Shown: positions 16,697 to 28,947, numbered from the stretch's first letter. The stretch is DNA of 64,000 nucleotides from Cupriavidus sp. UYMMa02A (GCA_001725945.1 LRMT01000059.1:38073-102072), one strand, 5' to 3'. Made by a program: numbers and translations. The notes: generated by a model not told the origin, from the sequence alone.

Positions 16697-17602
16697 ATGA
16701 TTCCCTTCTCGTTTCGCCAACTGGAGTACTTCGTCGCGGCTGCCGAGCACGGCAGCATCAGCGCGGCTGCGCGGGCGCGCCATGTTTCCCAGCCATCGGT
16801 GTCGACGGCGATCGCGCAACTGGAGGACACGCTGGGCGAGGCGCTGTTCCGTCGGCAGGTGAGCCGTGGCCTGGCGCTCACGCCCGCCGGACAGCGACTG
16901 CTGAGCCGGGCGCGCGATATCCTGGCGCTGGCGGCGGGGATTGCCCTCGATGAAGCGGGGCAGCAGGGGCTCAGCGGCCGGCTGTCGCTGACGTGCTTCC
17001 AGGACCTGGGCCCGTACTTCGTGCCGCGCCTGCTGGCAGGTTTTCGCGAGCGCCACCCCGGGGTTTCCGTGACGCTGTTCGAGGCGGACCTGGCCAGCGT
17101 TCACCGTGCACTGCTGGCCGGCAAGGCCGAACTTGCGCTCACTTACGACCTGGGCTTCGACCAGCGCGTCGACCGATGGGTACTGGCAAGCCTGCCGCCC
17201 TATGCGCTGCTGCCGGCGGGCCACCCGCGCGCGAACCAGCACGACATCAGTCTCGCGGAGCTGGCCGGTGAGCGCCTGATCCTCGAGGACATCCCGCAGA
17301 CACGTGAGTACTTCCTGTCGCTCTTTTGGGCCCACGGACTGCATTCGACGCTGCACCAGTACACGCAGACGTTCGAGATGCAGCGCGGGCTGGTGGCGCA
17401 TGGCTACGGCGTGGCGCTATCGTGCACGCGTCCTGCCGGGGACCATAGCTATGATGGCCTGCCCATCGCGTGCCTGCCGTTGCGCGAGTCGGTGACCGCG
17501 CAACGGGTCGTGCTGGCGCGCGCGCAGGCGGCGCGCGCGTCGCCGCTCGCACAGGCATTCATCGACTGGGTAGTGGAAAGCGGGCATGCGGTGCCGGCCT
17601 GA
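16697..17602 (+). CDS. LysR-family regulator next to the phyH-like gene
   Basis: An intact 301-residue LysR protein. The N-terminal helix-turn-helix region reads FRQLEYFVAAAEHGSISAAA and SQPSVSTAIAQLE; the effector-binding domain runs from about residue 93. The start MIPFSFRQLEYF leaves the family-typical short lead before the helix-turn-helix. The divergent dioxygenase gene and the alternating operator between them make that gene the likely target. The inducer is unknown. Confidence 0.88.
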   Translation: MIPFSFRQLEYFVAAAEHGSISAAARARHVSQPSVSTAIAQLEDTLGEALFRRQVSRGLALTPAGQRLLSRARDILALAAGIALDEAGQQGLSGRLSLTCFQDLGPYFVPRLLAGFRERHPGVSVTLFEADLASVHRALLAGKAELALTYDLGFDQRVDRWVLASLPPYALLPAGHPRANQHDISLAELAGERLILEDIPQTREYFLSLFWAHGLHSTLHQYTQTFEMQRGLVAHGYGVALSCTRPAGDHSYDGLPIACLPLRESVTAQRVVLARAQAARASPLAQAFIDWVVESGHAVPA

Positions 17603-17623
17603 GCCTGGCCGGCGCACGGCGGA

Positions 17624-18749
17624 TCAGCGAGGATAGATCGCGCCGAGGACGCGCGGGCCGGCTGCACCGGTTACGGTGGCGACGTTGCCCGGCAAGCGGA
17701 GCAGGCACTGGCGCGCCAGCCACGCGAAGGCGATGGCTTCCACCTGCGAGACCGGCACCCCGAAGTCTTCCGTCGTTTGCACGGCCACTCCCGGCAGCGC
17801 TTGTGCCAGGCGCCGCATGATGTAGCCATTGCGCGCGCCGCCGCCGCAGACGATCAGGCGCCGTGCCTGCGCCGCATGCGCGCGGACATCGCGCGCAATG
17901 GCTTCGGCCGTGAGCGCGGCCAGCGTCGCCTGCACGTCGGCCGGCGACGGTGCGGGTCCGCCCCGAGTCGCAAGACGCGCTTCCAGCCAGGCGGGATGGA
18001 ACAGGTCGCGGCCTGTGCTTTTGGGCGGCGCCGCATTGAAGTATGGATCAGCGAGGCATTGGGCCAGCAGGGCTTCGTCCACGTGTCCGCTCGCGGCCCA
18101 TGCGCCGTCGTCGTCGAACGCATGCCGAGCTGTTCGCCGATCCAGTAGTCGAGCAGCGCATTGCCGGGTCCGCAGTCGAAGCCGATCACGGCGCCGCCGT
18201 TGCCGGGCAGCACGCTGATGTTGGAGATACCGCCGATATTGCAGACCACGCGCGCCTCGGCGCCGTCGCCGAACAGTGCCTGGTGCAGCGCCGGAACCAG
18301 CGGCGCACCCTGGCGCCCGCGGCCACGTCGCGGCTGCGGAAGTCCGCGACTACGTCGATGCCCGTCAGCTCCGCGAGCAAGGCGGGATGCTGGCTCTGCC
18401 GCGTGTAGCCGGTCTCATCGTACAGGCCCGGCCGATGGCGGATGGTCTGGCCATGCGCGCCGATGGCGGCAATGTCGTCCGGCCTCAGCCCGGTCTGCCC
18501 GAGCAGCGCAGTCACGCAGCCCGCATAGACGCGCGCGAGCCCGTTGGCCGCCAGCGCCTCGCGATGGATTTCGTTGTCGCCGGGTTGCTGCAACTGGCCG
18601 AAGTCCGCGCGCAGCGCGTCGGGAAAGGGCTCGTGCGCGGCGGCCAGCACGGCGGGGCGCTCGCCGCTGAAGTCGACCAGCACGGCATCCGCGCCGTCCA
18701 TGCTGGTGCCGGACATGATGCCGATATAGCGGTCGCCGTGCGCGCGCAT
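17624..18749 (-). CDS. anmK: Anhydro-N-acetylmuramic acid kinase (two frameshifts)
   Basis: AnmK opens the 1,6-anhydro ring of recycled anhMurNAc and phosphorylates it to MurNAc-6-phosphate. The start [21 protein letters not shown] holds the kinase phosphate loop; [36 protein letters not shown] and [14 protein letters not shown] follow. Two deletions split it: a G near 18313 ([16 protein letters not shown] expected) and a T near 18117 ([13 protein letters not shown] expected). Restored length is about 375 residues, normal. It lies 23 bases after the M23 endopeptidase gene on the same strand, so wall cleavage and recycling may be co-expressed. AmgK and MurU, in the same pathway area, are about 20 kb away. 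Confidence 0.93.
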
Positions 18750-18772
18750 GGAGTCTCCGGGCGGAGCGGCCG

Positions 18773-20166
18773 TCAGTTGGCCGCGGTCAGGACGTTATAG
18801 GTGCGCAGCGCGTTGATGCGGCTGAGCATGGTGCTGGTATAGCCGAGGAATTCCTGGCGCGCCTTGCCGGTCAGCACCGGCGCTTCCATCAGCGCGATGC
18901 TCAGCGGGTTCTGCGGCACGTCGTTGAAGCGGAACTCGTAGTGCAGGTGCGGCCCGGTGGCCCAGCCGGTCTGGCCGACATAGCCGATCAGCTGGCCCTG
19001 CGCCACCCGCTGGCCCTGCTGTATGCCGGCAAAACCGGACAGGTGCGCGTAGTAGGTCGAGTAGCCGTTCGCGTGCTTCACGATGATGATGTTGCCGTAG
19101 CCGTTTTGCTGCCCGACAAAGTCGATCGTGCCTTCGCCGGTGGCCAGCACCTTGGTGCCGGTCGGCGCGGCGAAGTCCACGCCCTTGTGCTGGGCCCACG
19201 CGTGGTGCAGCGGATGCTCGCGGCCGCCGAAGCCCGATGACACGCGCGAGAATTCGACCGGCGAGCGCAGGAACGGACGCTTCATGCTGCGGCCGTCGAA
19301 CGTGTAGTACGCGCCGTTGCTCTCGCCCTCCGGCGCAAACCACAGGGCCTGGTGCAGCTGGTTGCGGTTGATCAGCTCGATCGCGACCACGCGGCCGTTG
19401 CGGATGAACGCGCCGTCCTGGAAGCCCGCTTCATAGATGATGCGGAAGCGGTCGCCGCTGGCGATGTCATGCTGGAAGTCGATCACGCCCGAGAAGATCG
19501 ACAGCATCTGCTGCACGACGTCATCGGGCACATGGGCCGCGTCCATGGCCTTGAAGAAGCCGCCCGACGAGATCGAGCCGGACGCCATTTCATAGCGCAG
19601 GTCGTTGTTGACATTCTGCACGCGTGCCTTGTACGTGGTCGTACCGTCCGCCTTCGCGGGCTCGACGCGCTCGATCACGAGTTCGCGCGAGATCGCGGCG
19701 TCGCCGCCCAGGTTCGCCTGCAGCGACACGAGCATATTGCTGTCGTCGATTTGCGCCTGCACGGTCTGGCCGGGATTGAGGTTGAACAGGCCGCGCGCGG
19801 TCGGGTTCTGAGGATGAACGCCTGCGCGTCAGGATCGTCCACGCCGAGGCGGCGCAGCAGCGAGGAAATCGTGTCGCCGCGCTGCATGCGCTCCTGGCGC
19901 ACATAGACGGCGTCCGTGTCGATATCGGTAAGCTGTTCGAGCTGGTCGCGCACATCGGGCATGCGCAGCGGCTCGTTCACGCGCGGCGCGCGTGGGTCGT
20001 CGAAGGCACTGCGGGGCGCCACGCCCATGGCGGCGGCCATGCCGAGCGTGAACATCGCGCCCACGGAAGCCGTGAGCTGCTTGCGCCGTCGCGCGTGCTG
20101 GGGGTTGGTCGGGTCGACGAGAACCACCAGTTCACGCGCGAAAACTTCGCGGAGTCTGGACCACAT
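18773..20166 (-). CDS. M23 peptidoglycan endopeptidase, MepM-like (one frameshift)
   Basis: A restored product of about 464 residues. An N-terminal basic segment is followed by a membrane anchor at about residues 32-50 ([20 protein letters not shown]). The LysM-like/OapA region includes [13 protein letters not shown], and the C-terminal LytM domain has the zinc motifs [11 protein letters not shown] and GPHLHYEF. It should cut cross-links in the periplasm. A G seems lost near 19810 ([18 protein letters not shown] expected). The start was placed at MWSRLREVF (20166); the frame is open further upstream (from 20391) but without family-like sequence. It is divergent from tyrS. Confidence 0.88.
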
Positions 20167-20419
20167 CACGTAAAATTCAACCTTGGTCTGGGCACCGCTG
20201 CCGCAACGATATCTGTCGTCTGCCTTCCTCCCCCGAGGTGCGGCGCGGGCTTGTTCATCGTTATTTGCTGCCATTGGCCCTTGAACGTGGGCACTAAAAT
20301 GGCGGGTGGCGCGCGGACTTGGAGCCGCGATGCGCCGGAAAGCGCGGATTATACCAAGAATCGGCCCGGGGCCGAGTGGCGAATCCGCCAAATTTTCATG
20401 TATTTCAAAGACTTACGTC

Positions 20420-21659
<1,240 letters not shown>

Positions 21660-21667
21660 GGCGGGCG

Positions 21668-22138
21668 ATGATCGCACTGATCCAGCGTGTAGCGCAGGCC
21701 AGCGTGACCGTCGGCGGGCGCACCACGGGCGAGATCGGCGCCGGCTTGCTGGCACTGGTCTGCGCCGAGCGCGGCGATACCGAGGCGCAGGCCGACCGCC
21801 TGCTCGCCAAGATGTTGTCCTACCGCGTGTTTTCCGACGCGGACGGCAAGATGAACCTGCCGGTGCAGAACATGGACGGCAACGGCGGCCCGGGCGGGCT
21901 GCTGGTGGTGTCGCAGTTCACGCTGGCGGCGGATACCAACAGCGGCACCCGGCCGAGCTTCACGCCGGCCGCATCGCCCGAGGACGGGCGCCGCTTGTAC
22001 GAGTATTTCGTCGAGCGGGCGCGCGCCTCGCACCCGGATGTGCAGACCGGCGAGTTCGGGGCGATGATGCAGGTCAGCCTGACCAACGACGGACCGGTGA
22101 CGTTCTGGCTGCGTGTGCCGCCCCCGGCAAGCGCCTGA
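21668..22138 (+). CDS. dtd: D-aminoacyl-tRNA deacylase
   Basis: An intact 156-residue Dtd that hydrolyses D-amino acids (and glycine on tRNA-Ala) from mischarged tRNA. The start is [17 protein letters not shown]. Family motifs are VSQFTLAAD and the Gly-cisPro loop in [11 protein letters not shown], which gives chiral selectivity. It lies eight bases behind tyrS, in one transcription unit. Confidence 0.95.
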   Translation: MIALIQRVAQASVTVGGRTTGEIGAGLLALVCAERGDTEAQADRLLAKMLSYRVFSDADGKMNLPVQNMDGNGGPGGLLVVSQFTLAADTNSGTRPSFTPAASPEDGRRLYEYFVERARASHPDVQTGEFGAMMQVSLTNDGPVTFWLRVPPPASA

Positions 22139-22214
22139 ATGGACGCAATGCAGGACCGACAGCGAGAAACCACGATGGCCGCGCCGGCGCGGCATCGACA
22201 GACAGGAGAGACAA

Positions 22215-22897
22215 ATGAAAATCTGGAGCAAGTCCTTCGCCGACAATGCGCCGATTCCCGGTGAGTTCGCCTTCTGCGTGCCTGACGCCGCCGCCCATGT
22301 GGCGCTGTCGAGCAACCGCAATCCCGACCTGCATTGGGACGACGCGCCGCCCCAGACGCGGTCCTTCGTCCTGATCTGCCATGACCGCGATGTCCCGAGC
22401 AAGGGCGATGACGTCAACCAGGAAGGCCGCGAAGTGCCGGCATCGCTGCCGCGCGTGGACTTTTACCACTGGGTGCTGGCCGACATTCCGCCTGGCCTGA
22501 CCACGATTGCCGCCGGCTCGCACAGCGACGGCGTGATCGCGCGCGGCAAGCCAGGCCCCGAAGCGGCCGGCGGCACGGCCACAGCGGGCGGCCTGCGCCA
22601 CGGCATCAACGACTATACCGGCTGGTTTGCCAACGACGCGGACATGAAGGGCGACTACTACGGCTACGACGGCCCGTGCCCGCCGTGGAACGACACCTTG
22701 CTGCATCACTACGTGTTCACGATCTACGCGCTGGACATCGACCGGGTGCCGCTCGAGGGCCAGTTCACGGCGCCCAGGTGCTGGAAGCCATCCGCGGCCA
22801 TGTGCTTGCGCAGGCCAGCCTGACCGGCACCTACACGCTCAATCCGAGGTCGCGGGCTGAAGCCGCGTGCCCGCGCGCGCGTCGGCAAGGGCAATGA
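22215..22897 (+). CDS. YbhB/YbcL-family PEBP-like protein (one frameshift)
   Basis: A member of the phosphatidylethanolamine-binding-protein-like family. Typical pieces are NRNPDLHWDDAPPQTRSFVLICHDRD, DFYHWVLADIP and GYDGPCPPWND. The start at ATG 22215 has AGGAGA upstream. A G seems lost near 22769: EGQFTGAQVLEAIRGHVLAQ continues in the next frame, giving about 227 residues ending at 22897. If another base is missing, the end would be just after LNPRSRA at about 22860. No signal peptide is seen. The role is unknown; eukaryotic relatives are kinase inhibitors. Confidence 0.85.
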
Positions 22898-22913
22898 AAT
22901 ACAAGGAAAGGGC

Positions 22914-23586
22914 ATGTTGCAAAGCTCGGGGCCGCATTCGCTGGCCTACACGCACCTGATCGTGATCCGTCATGGCGAGACGGCCTGGAACCGCGAGCGC
23001 CGGCTCCAGGGGCAGATCGACATCCCGCTCAACGACACTCGGCGAAGCGCAGCGCGCGCGCTGGCGCAGCGCTTGCGGCGAGCCGATCGACGCGGTCTAC
23101 TCCAGCGACCTGGGCCGCGCCATGCAGACCGCCGCGCCCCTGGCCGAGGCGCTCGGCCTGAAGGTCCGGTCCGAGCCGCGCCTGCGCGAGCGCAGCTATG
23201 GCACGCTGGAGGGCATGACCTATGCCGAGGTAGCCGAGAAGCGGCCCGAAGACTTCGCGCGCTGGCAGGCCCGCGTACCCGACTATGCGCCGCCGCAGGG
23301 CGAATCGCTCGCACAATTCCACGAGCGGGCCGTCGAGATCGCGCTGTCGCTGTCGCGCCGGCACCCGGGCGAGCGCATCGCGCTGGTTGCCCACGGTGGC
23401 GTGCTCGACTGCCTCTACCGCGAGGCCACTGGCATGACGCTGGAGGCGCCGCGCCAGCATGAGCTGCTCAATGCCAGCATCAACCGCCTGCGCAGCGACA
23501 GCCACCACCTGACGCTGGCCCAGTGGGCGGACGTGGCGCATCTCGAAACGCTGGCGCTAGACGAAGTGGACCGGCGCGTTCCCTGA
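22914..23586 (+). CDS. Histidine phosphatase (phosphoglycerate mutase-like; frameshifted)
   Basis: A branch-1 histidine phosphatase. LIVIRHGETAWNRERRLQG has the phosphohistidine RHG motif near residue 20. The second half shows YSSDLGRAMQTAAPLAEALGL, RLRERSYGTLEGM and VAHGGVLDCLYRE. Between 23035 and 23085 the frame jumps more than once (GEAQ, then ARALAQRL, then GEPIDAVYSSD), needing both insertions and deletions, so this short stretch is poorly resolved. The substrate cannot be told; relatives include GpmB-like and CobC-like phosphatases. The upstream AAGGAAAGG is a good ribosome binding site. Confidence 0.85.
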
Positions 23587-23607
23587 CGGTGTCCGCCGGC
23601 CGGCGCC

Positions 23608-24330
23608 TCAGACGCGGATGCGGAACGGCGTGAAGTTCGTGTTCCGGTCGTACCAGTCCTCGTTCTCGGCGCGCTTGAGGAAGTTCACGACCTTGTAAGT
23701 GACCGGCGTCATCACGACTTCCCAGCCGGTCTTCAGCACGTACTGCGCCACTGCGACCTGGAGCACCTTTTCCAGCGGCCAGATGCCGTAGAACGCGATC
23801 ACATAGAACAGCGACGAATCCACGAGTTCACCGGCCAGGGTCGAGCCGATGGTGCGCGTCCACAGCCAGCGCCCGCGCGTCCACAGCTTCATCCTGGCCA
23901 GCACATAGCTGTTGGCGAAACTGCCGCAGCAGAACGCGATCAGCGACCCGAGCGCGATGCGCCAGGTATTGCCGAACACCTCCTCCAGGCTCTTCTGGTA
24001 GTCGGCCATGAACGGCGCTACCGGCATGTGCAGCACCACCAGGCTCATGAACGTGGCAAAGGCCAGTGCCGCGAAGCCGGCCCATACTACGCGGCGGTCG
24101 CGGCCATAGCCGTAGACTTCGGTCAGCACGTCGCCAAAGATGTACGAGATCGGGAAGAACAGTACGCCTGCGCCAAAGGTGACCGGCCCCAGCAATGGCA
24201 GCGTGACCTGCGCGGCCTTGGCGGCCCCGATCAGGTTGGAGCACAGCAGCACGGTGACGAAGGCCACCATGACGAGATCGTAATAGCGGTAGACGCGCCC
24301 GGAATGGGCGGCGGCGGGCAGGGCGGACAT
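23608..24330 (-). CDS. Queuosine precursor transporter (VUT/YhhQ family)
   Basis: An intact 240-residue membrane protein with six or so hydrophobic spans. Family blocks include FFPISYIFGDVLTEVYGYGR, CCGSFANSYVLARMK and TIGSTLAGELVDSSLFY. YhhQ in E. coli imports preQ0/preQ1, precursors of the queuosine tRNA modification. The start at 24330 (MSALPAAAHSGRVYRYYD) was chosen; another ATG in frame at 24357 would add nine residues. It is convergent with the phosphatase gene and downstream of the SYLF gene terminator. Confidence 0.87.
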   Translation of the reverse strand: MSALPAAAHSGRVYRYYDLVMVAFVTVLLCSNLIGAAKAAQVTLPLLGPVTFGAGVLFFPISYIFGDVLTEVYGYGRDRRVVWAGFAALAFATFMSLVVLHMPVAPFMADYQKSLEEVFGNTWRIALGSLIAFCCGSFANSYVLARMKLWTRGRWLWTRTIGSTLAGELVDSSLFYVIAFYGIWPLEKVLQVAVAQYVLKTGWEVVMTPVTYKVVNFLKRAENEDWYDRNTNFTPFRIRV

Positions 24331-24421
24331 GGAGGTTCCCGGTATGGCGGCGCGCATGCCTGCGCTTGCCGCTTTTTCGGGCGATTATGCCAGCCGGTGG
24401 GCCGCTCTGCCGTGGCGCAAG

Positions 24422-24444
24422 AAAAATCCCGGCCGGGGCCGGAT
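24422..24444 (-). terminator. Terminator of the SYLF lipoprotein gene
   Basis: Read on the minus strand, ATCCGGCC and GGCCGGGAT form a GC-rich hairpin followed by TTTTC, about 50 bases after the SYLF stop. The pairing is perfect apart from the small loop. Confidence 0.7.
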
Positions 24445-24494
24445 GGTGCGGGAGAGCGGGCCGTAAGGCTGGGCCGTCGGCCTGCGCTCCGGGT

Positions 24495-25076
24495 TCAGAT
24501 ATCGAGCTTGGAGACCTTGGCGCCGTTGATCGACACGTCGAACATCAGGCCCGCATTGGTTTGCACGAAGCCCACCACCGGCTGCTGACTGGTGAGGGTA
24601 TCCAGTTGGCCATTGGCGCCGACCTTGGCAATCGCCACGTTCGCATCGGCGCCGGCCGTCCAGCCCTTGCTCGACACAAACTTGTTGTAGCCTCCGGCGT
24701 CATGAACATGATGATGATGGCCTTGGACTGCCCGCCGGCGGTCAGGCAACCGAGGCCTGCGCGGTGCTGTAGTAGCCGACCGTCGAGCCGTGGGAGCGCA
24801 GCGAACCCTCGCCGTACTCGCCGCCGACGATCAGCCGGCCGCGATGACGCGCGGGAACACCAGGACGCCCTGCGCGCGGTTAGCCAGGTCGCGCGAGCCG
24901 TTGACCGAGGAATACAGGCGGTTGAGCGCGCCATCCACACCGGCATCGATTTCGTGTTTTTTTGCTGCCGTATCGGTTGGGGCTTTGGTGCCTGTGGTCG
25001 TGCAGCCAGCCGTAAACGCGGTGGCGACGAGCAGTCCCGATCCGGCAATCCGGGTAACAAAATGGCGTCGATTCAT
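24495..25076 (-). CDS. SYLF-domain (YSC84-like) lipoprotein (three frameshifts)
   Basis: The start MNRRHFVTRIAGSGLLVATA leads to FTAGC, a lipobox with Cys at about residue 25, so the protein is probably an outer-membrane or periplasmic lipoprotein. After it come AQGVLVFPRVI, LIVGGEYGEGSLRSHG, TVGYYSTAQASVG and KAIIIMFMTPEGYNKF, the SYLF lipid-binding domain. Single bases appear lost near 24834, 24746 and 24691; the restored length is about 194 residues. Bacterial SYLF proteins are abundant but little understood. The gene follows a secreted unknown (25120-25713) on the same strand 43 bases upstream. Confidence 0.85.
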
Positions 25077-25119
25077 AGGAGACCTCCTGGTGGGGAAAAG
25101 TACCGCGTCCGGTATGGGT

Positions 25120-25713
25120 TCAGTTGGCTGCGGAGGCAGCCGGGGCCCTGACCGTAATGGCTACCACTTCACGATAGACGATCTTTGCCATCTGACCACG
25201 CTGGATCTTGTTGAGATCGATGGCAGGATCTTCCACCTTGACCGTGCGCAAAGTTTCGCGCGGGCCCCGGAACGTGACCAGGTGCTTGGCAGGGTCAACC
25301 TTCGTGATCTCGGCCGTCACCGTCGTGGTGATCTCGCGCATGATGCCCGGCTTGCCGCCTTCGGCCGCGCGCGAGGTGCGCTCCACCGATTCCGCGAGCG
25401 CGGTCGCTTTGCTGTCCACCGGTTCCAGCGATGCCACGAGCGCCGCGCCGCGCGCGACGGTGACGATGTCGCCCTTGCGGACCTGGCCGAAGTTCTTCAC
25501 CTCGTCGCCGCCCACCAGTTCGACGACATTGCCGCGCGGGCCCTGCACCAGCACGGCCTTGGAGTTCGGATCGATATCGATGATCTTGCCGCTGACCACG
25601 GCCTCCTCGGCCACGCCGACCGGCGCCTGCGGACGCTGGGCGTAGGCACTGCTGGCAATGAGCACGGCAGCAGCGAACACCGCGGCTGGCAGCGAGGAGG
25701 GGCGACGAATCAT
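25120..25713 (-). CDS. Secreted protein of unknown function
   Basis: An intact 197-residue product that I do not recognise. The start at 25713 (MIRRPSSLPAAVFAAAVLIA) gives a clear signal peptide cut near SSAYAQ. The mature part is rich in beta strands: VSGKIIDIDPNSKAVLVQGP, KGDIVTVARGA and TVTAEITKVDPAKHLVTFRG look like two related OB-like or barrel repeats on either side of an acidic Ser/Glu helix. It is upstream of the SYLF lipoprotein gene with 43 bases between, suggesting a two-gene envelope unit. Confidence 0.75.
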   Translation of the reverse strand: MIRRPSSLPAAVFAAAVLIASSAYAQRPQAPVGVAEEAVVSGKIIDIDPNSKAVLVQGPRGNVVELVGGDEVKNFGQVRKGDIVTVARGAALVASLEPVDSKATALAESVERTSRAAEGGKPGIMREITTTVTAEITKVDPAKHLVTFRGPRETLRTVKVEDPAIDLNKIQRGQMAKIVYREVVAITVRAPAASAAN

Positions 25714-25931
25714 GGCTTTCCTTGGCGATCGTGAACGGGCCATGCCGGGCGGCACGGCTGCCAGGTACCGAGGCGAGGGTACCGTTGAAGCCATTGTGGA
25801 CAAACGGGCAGGGGCCAGCAATCCACTTCGAAAATTTGGGGGGCGAGACAAAACGTTAATTGACGTTCCGGCGCAGGCGGTCAGCCCCTGCCAGGGACGT
25901 TGCGGCAACGCAGCAAGGCGCTGCGGAACGC

Positions 25932-26990
25932 TTATTCGCCGTCCAGCAGGTCGCCGGCGCCGCCGGCCTGGGGCGAGGCCAGGCCAAAATGACGGTAGGC
26001 CGCCGCGGTGGCCACGCGTCCGCGCGGGGTACGCTGCAGGTAGCCCTGCTGGATCAGGTAGGGTTCGAGCACGTCCTCGATGGTGTCGCGCTCCTCGCCG
26101 ATCGCCGCGGCCAGGTTGTCGACGCCTACCGGGCCACCGCCAAATTTGTGCAGCACGGCCTCGAGCAGCTTGCGGTCCATCAGGTCGAAGCCGACGCGGT
26201 CCACGTCCAGCATGGCCAGCGCGGCATCGGCGATCTCGCGGGTGATGGTGCCATCGCCCTTGACCTCGGCATAGTCGCGCACCCGTCGCAGCAGGCGGTT
26301 GGCAATGCGGGGTGTGCCGCGCGCGCGCCGGGCGATTTCCAGCGCGCCGTGCGGGTCGATCCGGGCCTGGAGCAACTGGGCGGAGCGCGTGACGATGCGC
26401 CCGAGTTCCTCGGCCGTATAGAACTCCAGCCGCGCCACGATGCCGAAGCGGTCGCGCAGCGGATTGGTCAGCATGCCGGCGCGCGTGGTGGCGCCGACCA
26501 GCGTGAACGGCTGCAGGTCCAGCTTGACCGAGCGCGCCGCGGGACCCTCGCCGATCATGATGTCGATCTGGTAGTCCTCGAGCGCCGGGTACAGGATTTC
26601 CTCGACGACCGGCGAGAGCCGGTGGATCTCGTCGATGAACAGCACGTCATTGGCCTCAAGATTGGTCAGCAGCGCCGCCAGGTCGCCCGGGCGCTCGAGC
26701 ACCGGGCCCGAGGTCTGGCGCAGGTTCACGCCCATCTCGCGCGCAATGATGTGGGCCAGCGTGGTCTTGCCCAGGCCAGGCGGGCCGAACAGCAGCACGT
26801 GGTCCAGCGCCTCGCGGCGGTTGCGCGCCGCATGCATGAAGATGTCGAGCTGTCCGCGCACCTTCTCCTGGCCCACGTACTCGTCGAGCAGCTTGGGGCG
26901 CAGCGCGCGCTCGAACGCCTCTTCGTGCGTGGAAGCAGGCGTGGCCGAGATCACGCGGTCGGGGGCGGAGAACTTGTCGGTTTCAATCAT
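25932..26990 (-). CDS. ruvB: Holliday junction helicase RuvB
   Basis: An intact 352-residue AAA+ motor that drives branch migration with RuvA. Walker A is [11 protein letters not shown], Walker [11 protein letters not shown], sensor/arginine-finger regions are present, and the C-terminal winged helix contains YLQRTPRGR. It follows ruvA on the same strand (34 bases between), the conserved ruvAB order. Confidence 0.97.
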   Translation of the reverse strand: MIETDKFSAPDRVISATPASTHEEAFERALRPKLLDEYVGQEKVRGQLDIFMHAARNRREALDHVLLFGPPGLGKTTLAHIIAREMGVNLRQTSGPVLERPGDLAALLTNLEANDVLFIDEIHRLSPVVEEILYPALEDYQIDIMIGEGPAARSVKLDLQPFTLVGATTRAGMLTNPLRDRFGIVARLEFYTAEELGRIVTRSAQLLQARIDPHGALEIARRARGTPRIANRLLRRVRDYAEVKGDGTITREIADAALAMLDVDRVGFDLMDRKLLEAVLHKFGGGPVGVDNLAAAIGEERDTIEDVLEPYLIQQGYLQRTPRGRVATAAAYRHFGLASPQAGGAGDLLDGE

Positions 26991-27024
26991 GGTTGCGGCG
27001 TCAGGTGTTGCGCCATTTTACGCC

Positions 27025-27605
27025 TCACGCCTTGGACAGCGCCTTCAGCGCGAGCTTGATGCCATCCGATACGCCGGTGCCGGCCGGCACCTGCTTGATG
27101 GCCGTGGCGGCTTCCTTTTCCGAGTAGCCGAGCGCCAGCAGCGCATTGAGGATGTCCACCGCGTTGTCATGGGCGGCAGCCGTGCCCGGCGCATGGCCCA
27201 GTTCCGCGCCCAGCTTGCCCTTGAGCTCCAGCAGCAGCCGCTCGGCGGTCTTCTTGCCGATGCCGGGCACGCGCGTGAGGCGACCGGCCTCCTGCAGCGT
27301 GATGGCCTGCGCCAGTTCTGAGACGGACATGCCCGACAGCACCGCCAGCGCCATGCGCGCGCCGATCCCGGTGATCTTGATCAATTCGCGGAACGTGTTG
27401 CGCTCGGTTGCGGTGCCGAACCCATAGAGCAGGTGCGCGTCCTCGCGCACGATCAGCTGGGTCAGCAGCGTTACCGGCTGGCCGGTCGCGGGCAGGTTGT
27501 AGAACGTGCTCATCGGCACGTCGATCTCGTAGCCGACGCGTGGCAGTCCACCAGCAGGTGCGGAGGATTCTTCTCGATGAGGGTGCCGGCGATGCGTCCG
27601 ATCAT
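27025..27605 (-). CDS. ruvA: Holliday junction DNA-binding protein RuvA (one frameshift)
   Basis: RuvA binds four-way junctions and recruits RuvB. The start at 27605 is [20 protein letters not shown], the OB domain. Two helix-hairpin-helix motifs follow ([13 protein letters not shown] and [17 protein letters not shown]), and the flexible link leads to the C-terminal UBA-like domain ([12 protein letters not shown]). A G is missing near 27538 ([19 protein letters not shown] expected). The restored length is 193 residues, normal. Confidence 0.96.
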
Positions 27606-27678
27606 GGTGTTTGCGGTAAAGGTCGGTTCAACGATCTTGCAGGAGGCCGCAAGTGTAGCCCAGCGGCTGGCCCGTGCT

Positions 27679-28835
27679 TCATTGGCCTTTGTCGTCGATG
27701 GCGCGCCGGCCGAGCGCAGGGTCGTCGGTAAAGACGCCGTCCACGCCCGCCGCGACAAAGGCCTGCACCTCGCGCACCATCCGCCGGGCTGCGCGTGGCA
27801 TCGTCGCCGCCGGTCTGGAACGACTTGGGCAGGAACGCGTTCTCGGGCCGGAACGTGTAAGGGTGCACCAGCAGCCCGGCCGCATGCGCATTGCGCACGA
27901 CGGCCGAAGGCGCGCCGAGGCCGCCCTGCGCGTCGCGCGGCACCACGCTGTTCTTCTCAGGGCCGATGCCGTCGGCGTAGGTCGCCACCTCGCGCAGGCC
28001 GGTCACGCTCAGCATGTCGCCATAGGTGCGCGTATCGCCGGCCAGCCGCCAGTCGGGCGGAGTTTGCTTCGGCTTGCCGATGAGCTGCATCAGCCTCACA
28101 TTCGGCATGCCGTGGCCGATCGTCCTGCGCACGTGCCGCAGGCTGCCGGCCTCGAACGACTGGATGAAGACGGGTGCCTCGTGCAGATACGGTTGCCGGC
28201 GCAGTGCGTCGACCAGCTTGTCTTCGAGCGGCAGGCCGATGCCGCGGAAGTAGCTCGGATGCTTCAGTTCGGGGTACAGCCCGATCTGCCGGCCGTTGTG
28301 CAGCGACGCCTGCTGGGCGAGGCGCACGATCTCGTCGAAGGTGGGGATCTCGAACTGGTCGTTCAGGCGTGCGTTGGCCGGGCGCAGCTTCGGGATGCGC
28401 TCGCGCGCCCGCAGCGTCTTGAGCTCGGCCAGCGTGAAGTCCTCGGTGAACCAGCCGGTCAGGCGCTCGCCGTCGATTACCTTGGTGCGTTTGCGGCTCG
28501 CAAACTGCGGCAGCTCGGCGACGTGGAGGTGCCGCTGATGTCGTTCTCATGGCGCGCGACGAGGACGCCGTCGCGCGTGCTGACGAGATCGGGCTCGATG
28601 ACATCAGCGCCGTCTTCGATGGCCTTGGCGTAGGCGGCCAGCGTGTGTTCGGGGCGCAGCGCGCTGGCGCCGCGGTGCGCGATGACCAGGGGTTTCGCGG
28701 CCGGTGCCGTGGCTTCCGGCGCTTCGCGCGGTGCGGTCGTTGCCTTCGATGCGGGAGGCGGAGCTGGTGTCGTGGCGCAGCGGCCAGAATGGCCGCAGCG
28801 AAGGTTACGCGAAGACAGAATCGGAAGCGGTGCAT
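27679..28835 (-). CDS. glpQ: Glycerophosphodiester phosphodiesterase, GlpQ-type (three frameshifts)
   Basis: A periplasmic enzyme that splits glycerophosphodiesters into glycerol-3-phosphate and an alcohol. The start at 28835 ([19 protein letters not shown]) has an export signal; with the missing base near 28776 restored as T, a lipobox LAAC would appear. Catalytic motifs are [44 protein letters not shown] and [10 protein letters not shown]. Further breaks are near 28525 (GTSDVAELPQF expected) and 27792 (about two bases). Restored length is about 386 residues. It is wedged between ruvC and ruvA, apparently unrelated to them. Confidence 0.88.
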
Positions 28836-28947
28836 GGCAAGAGGTCCGTGACCGCCGCGCGCAGGGCGTGCCGGGCGCGGCAAATGCCCTCGATTGTAAG
28901 AGACGGGCGATGGCCTCTTGCAGAAGCCGCGCTGGACGATCAGCCGA

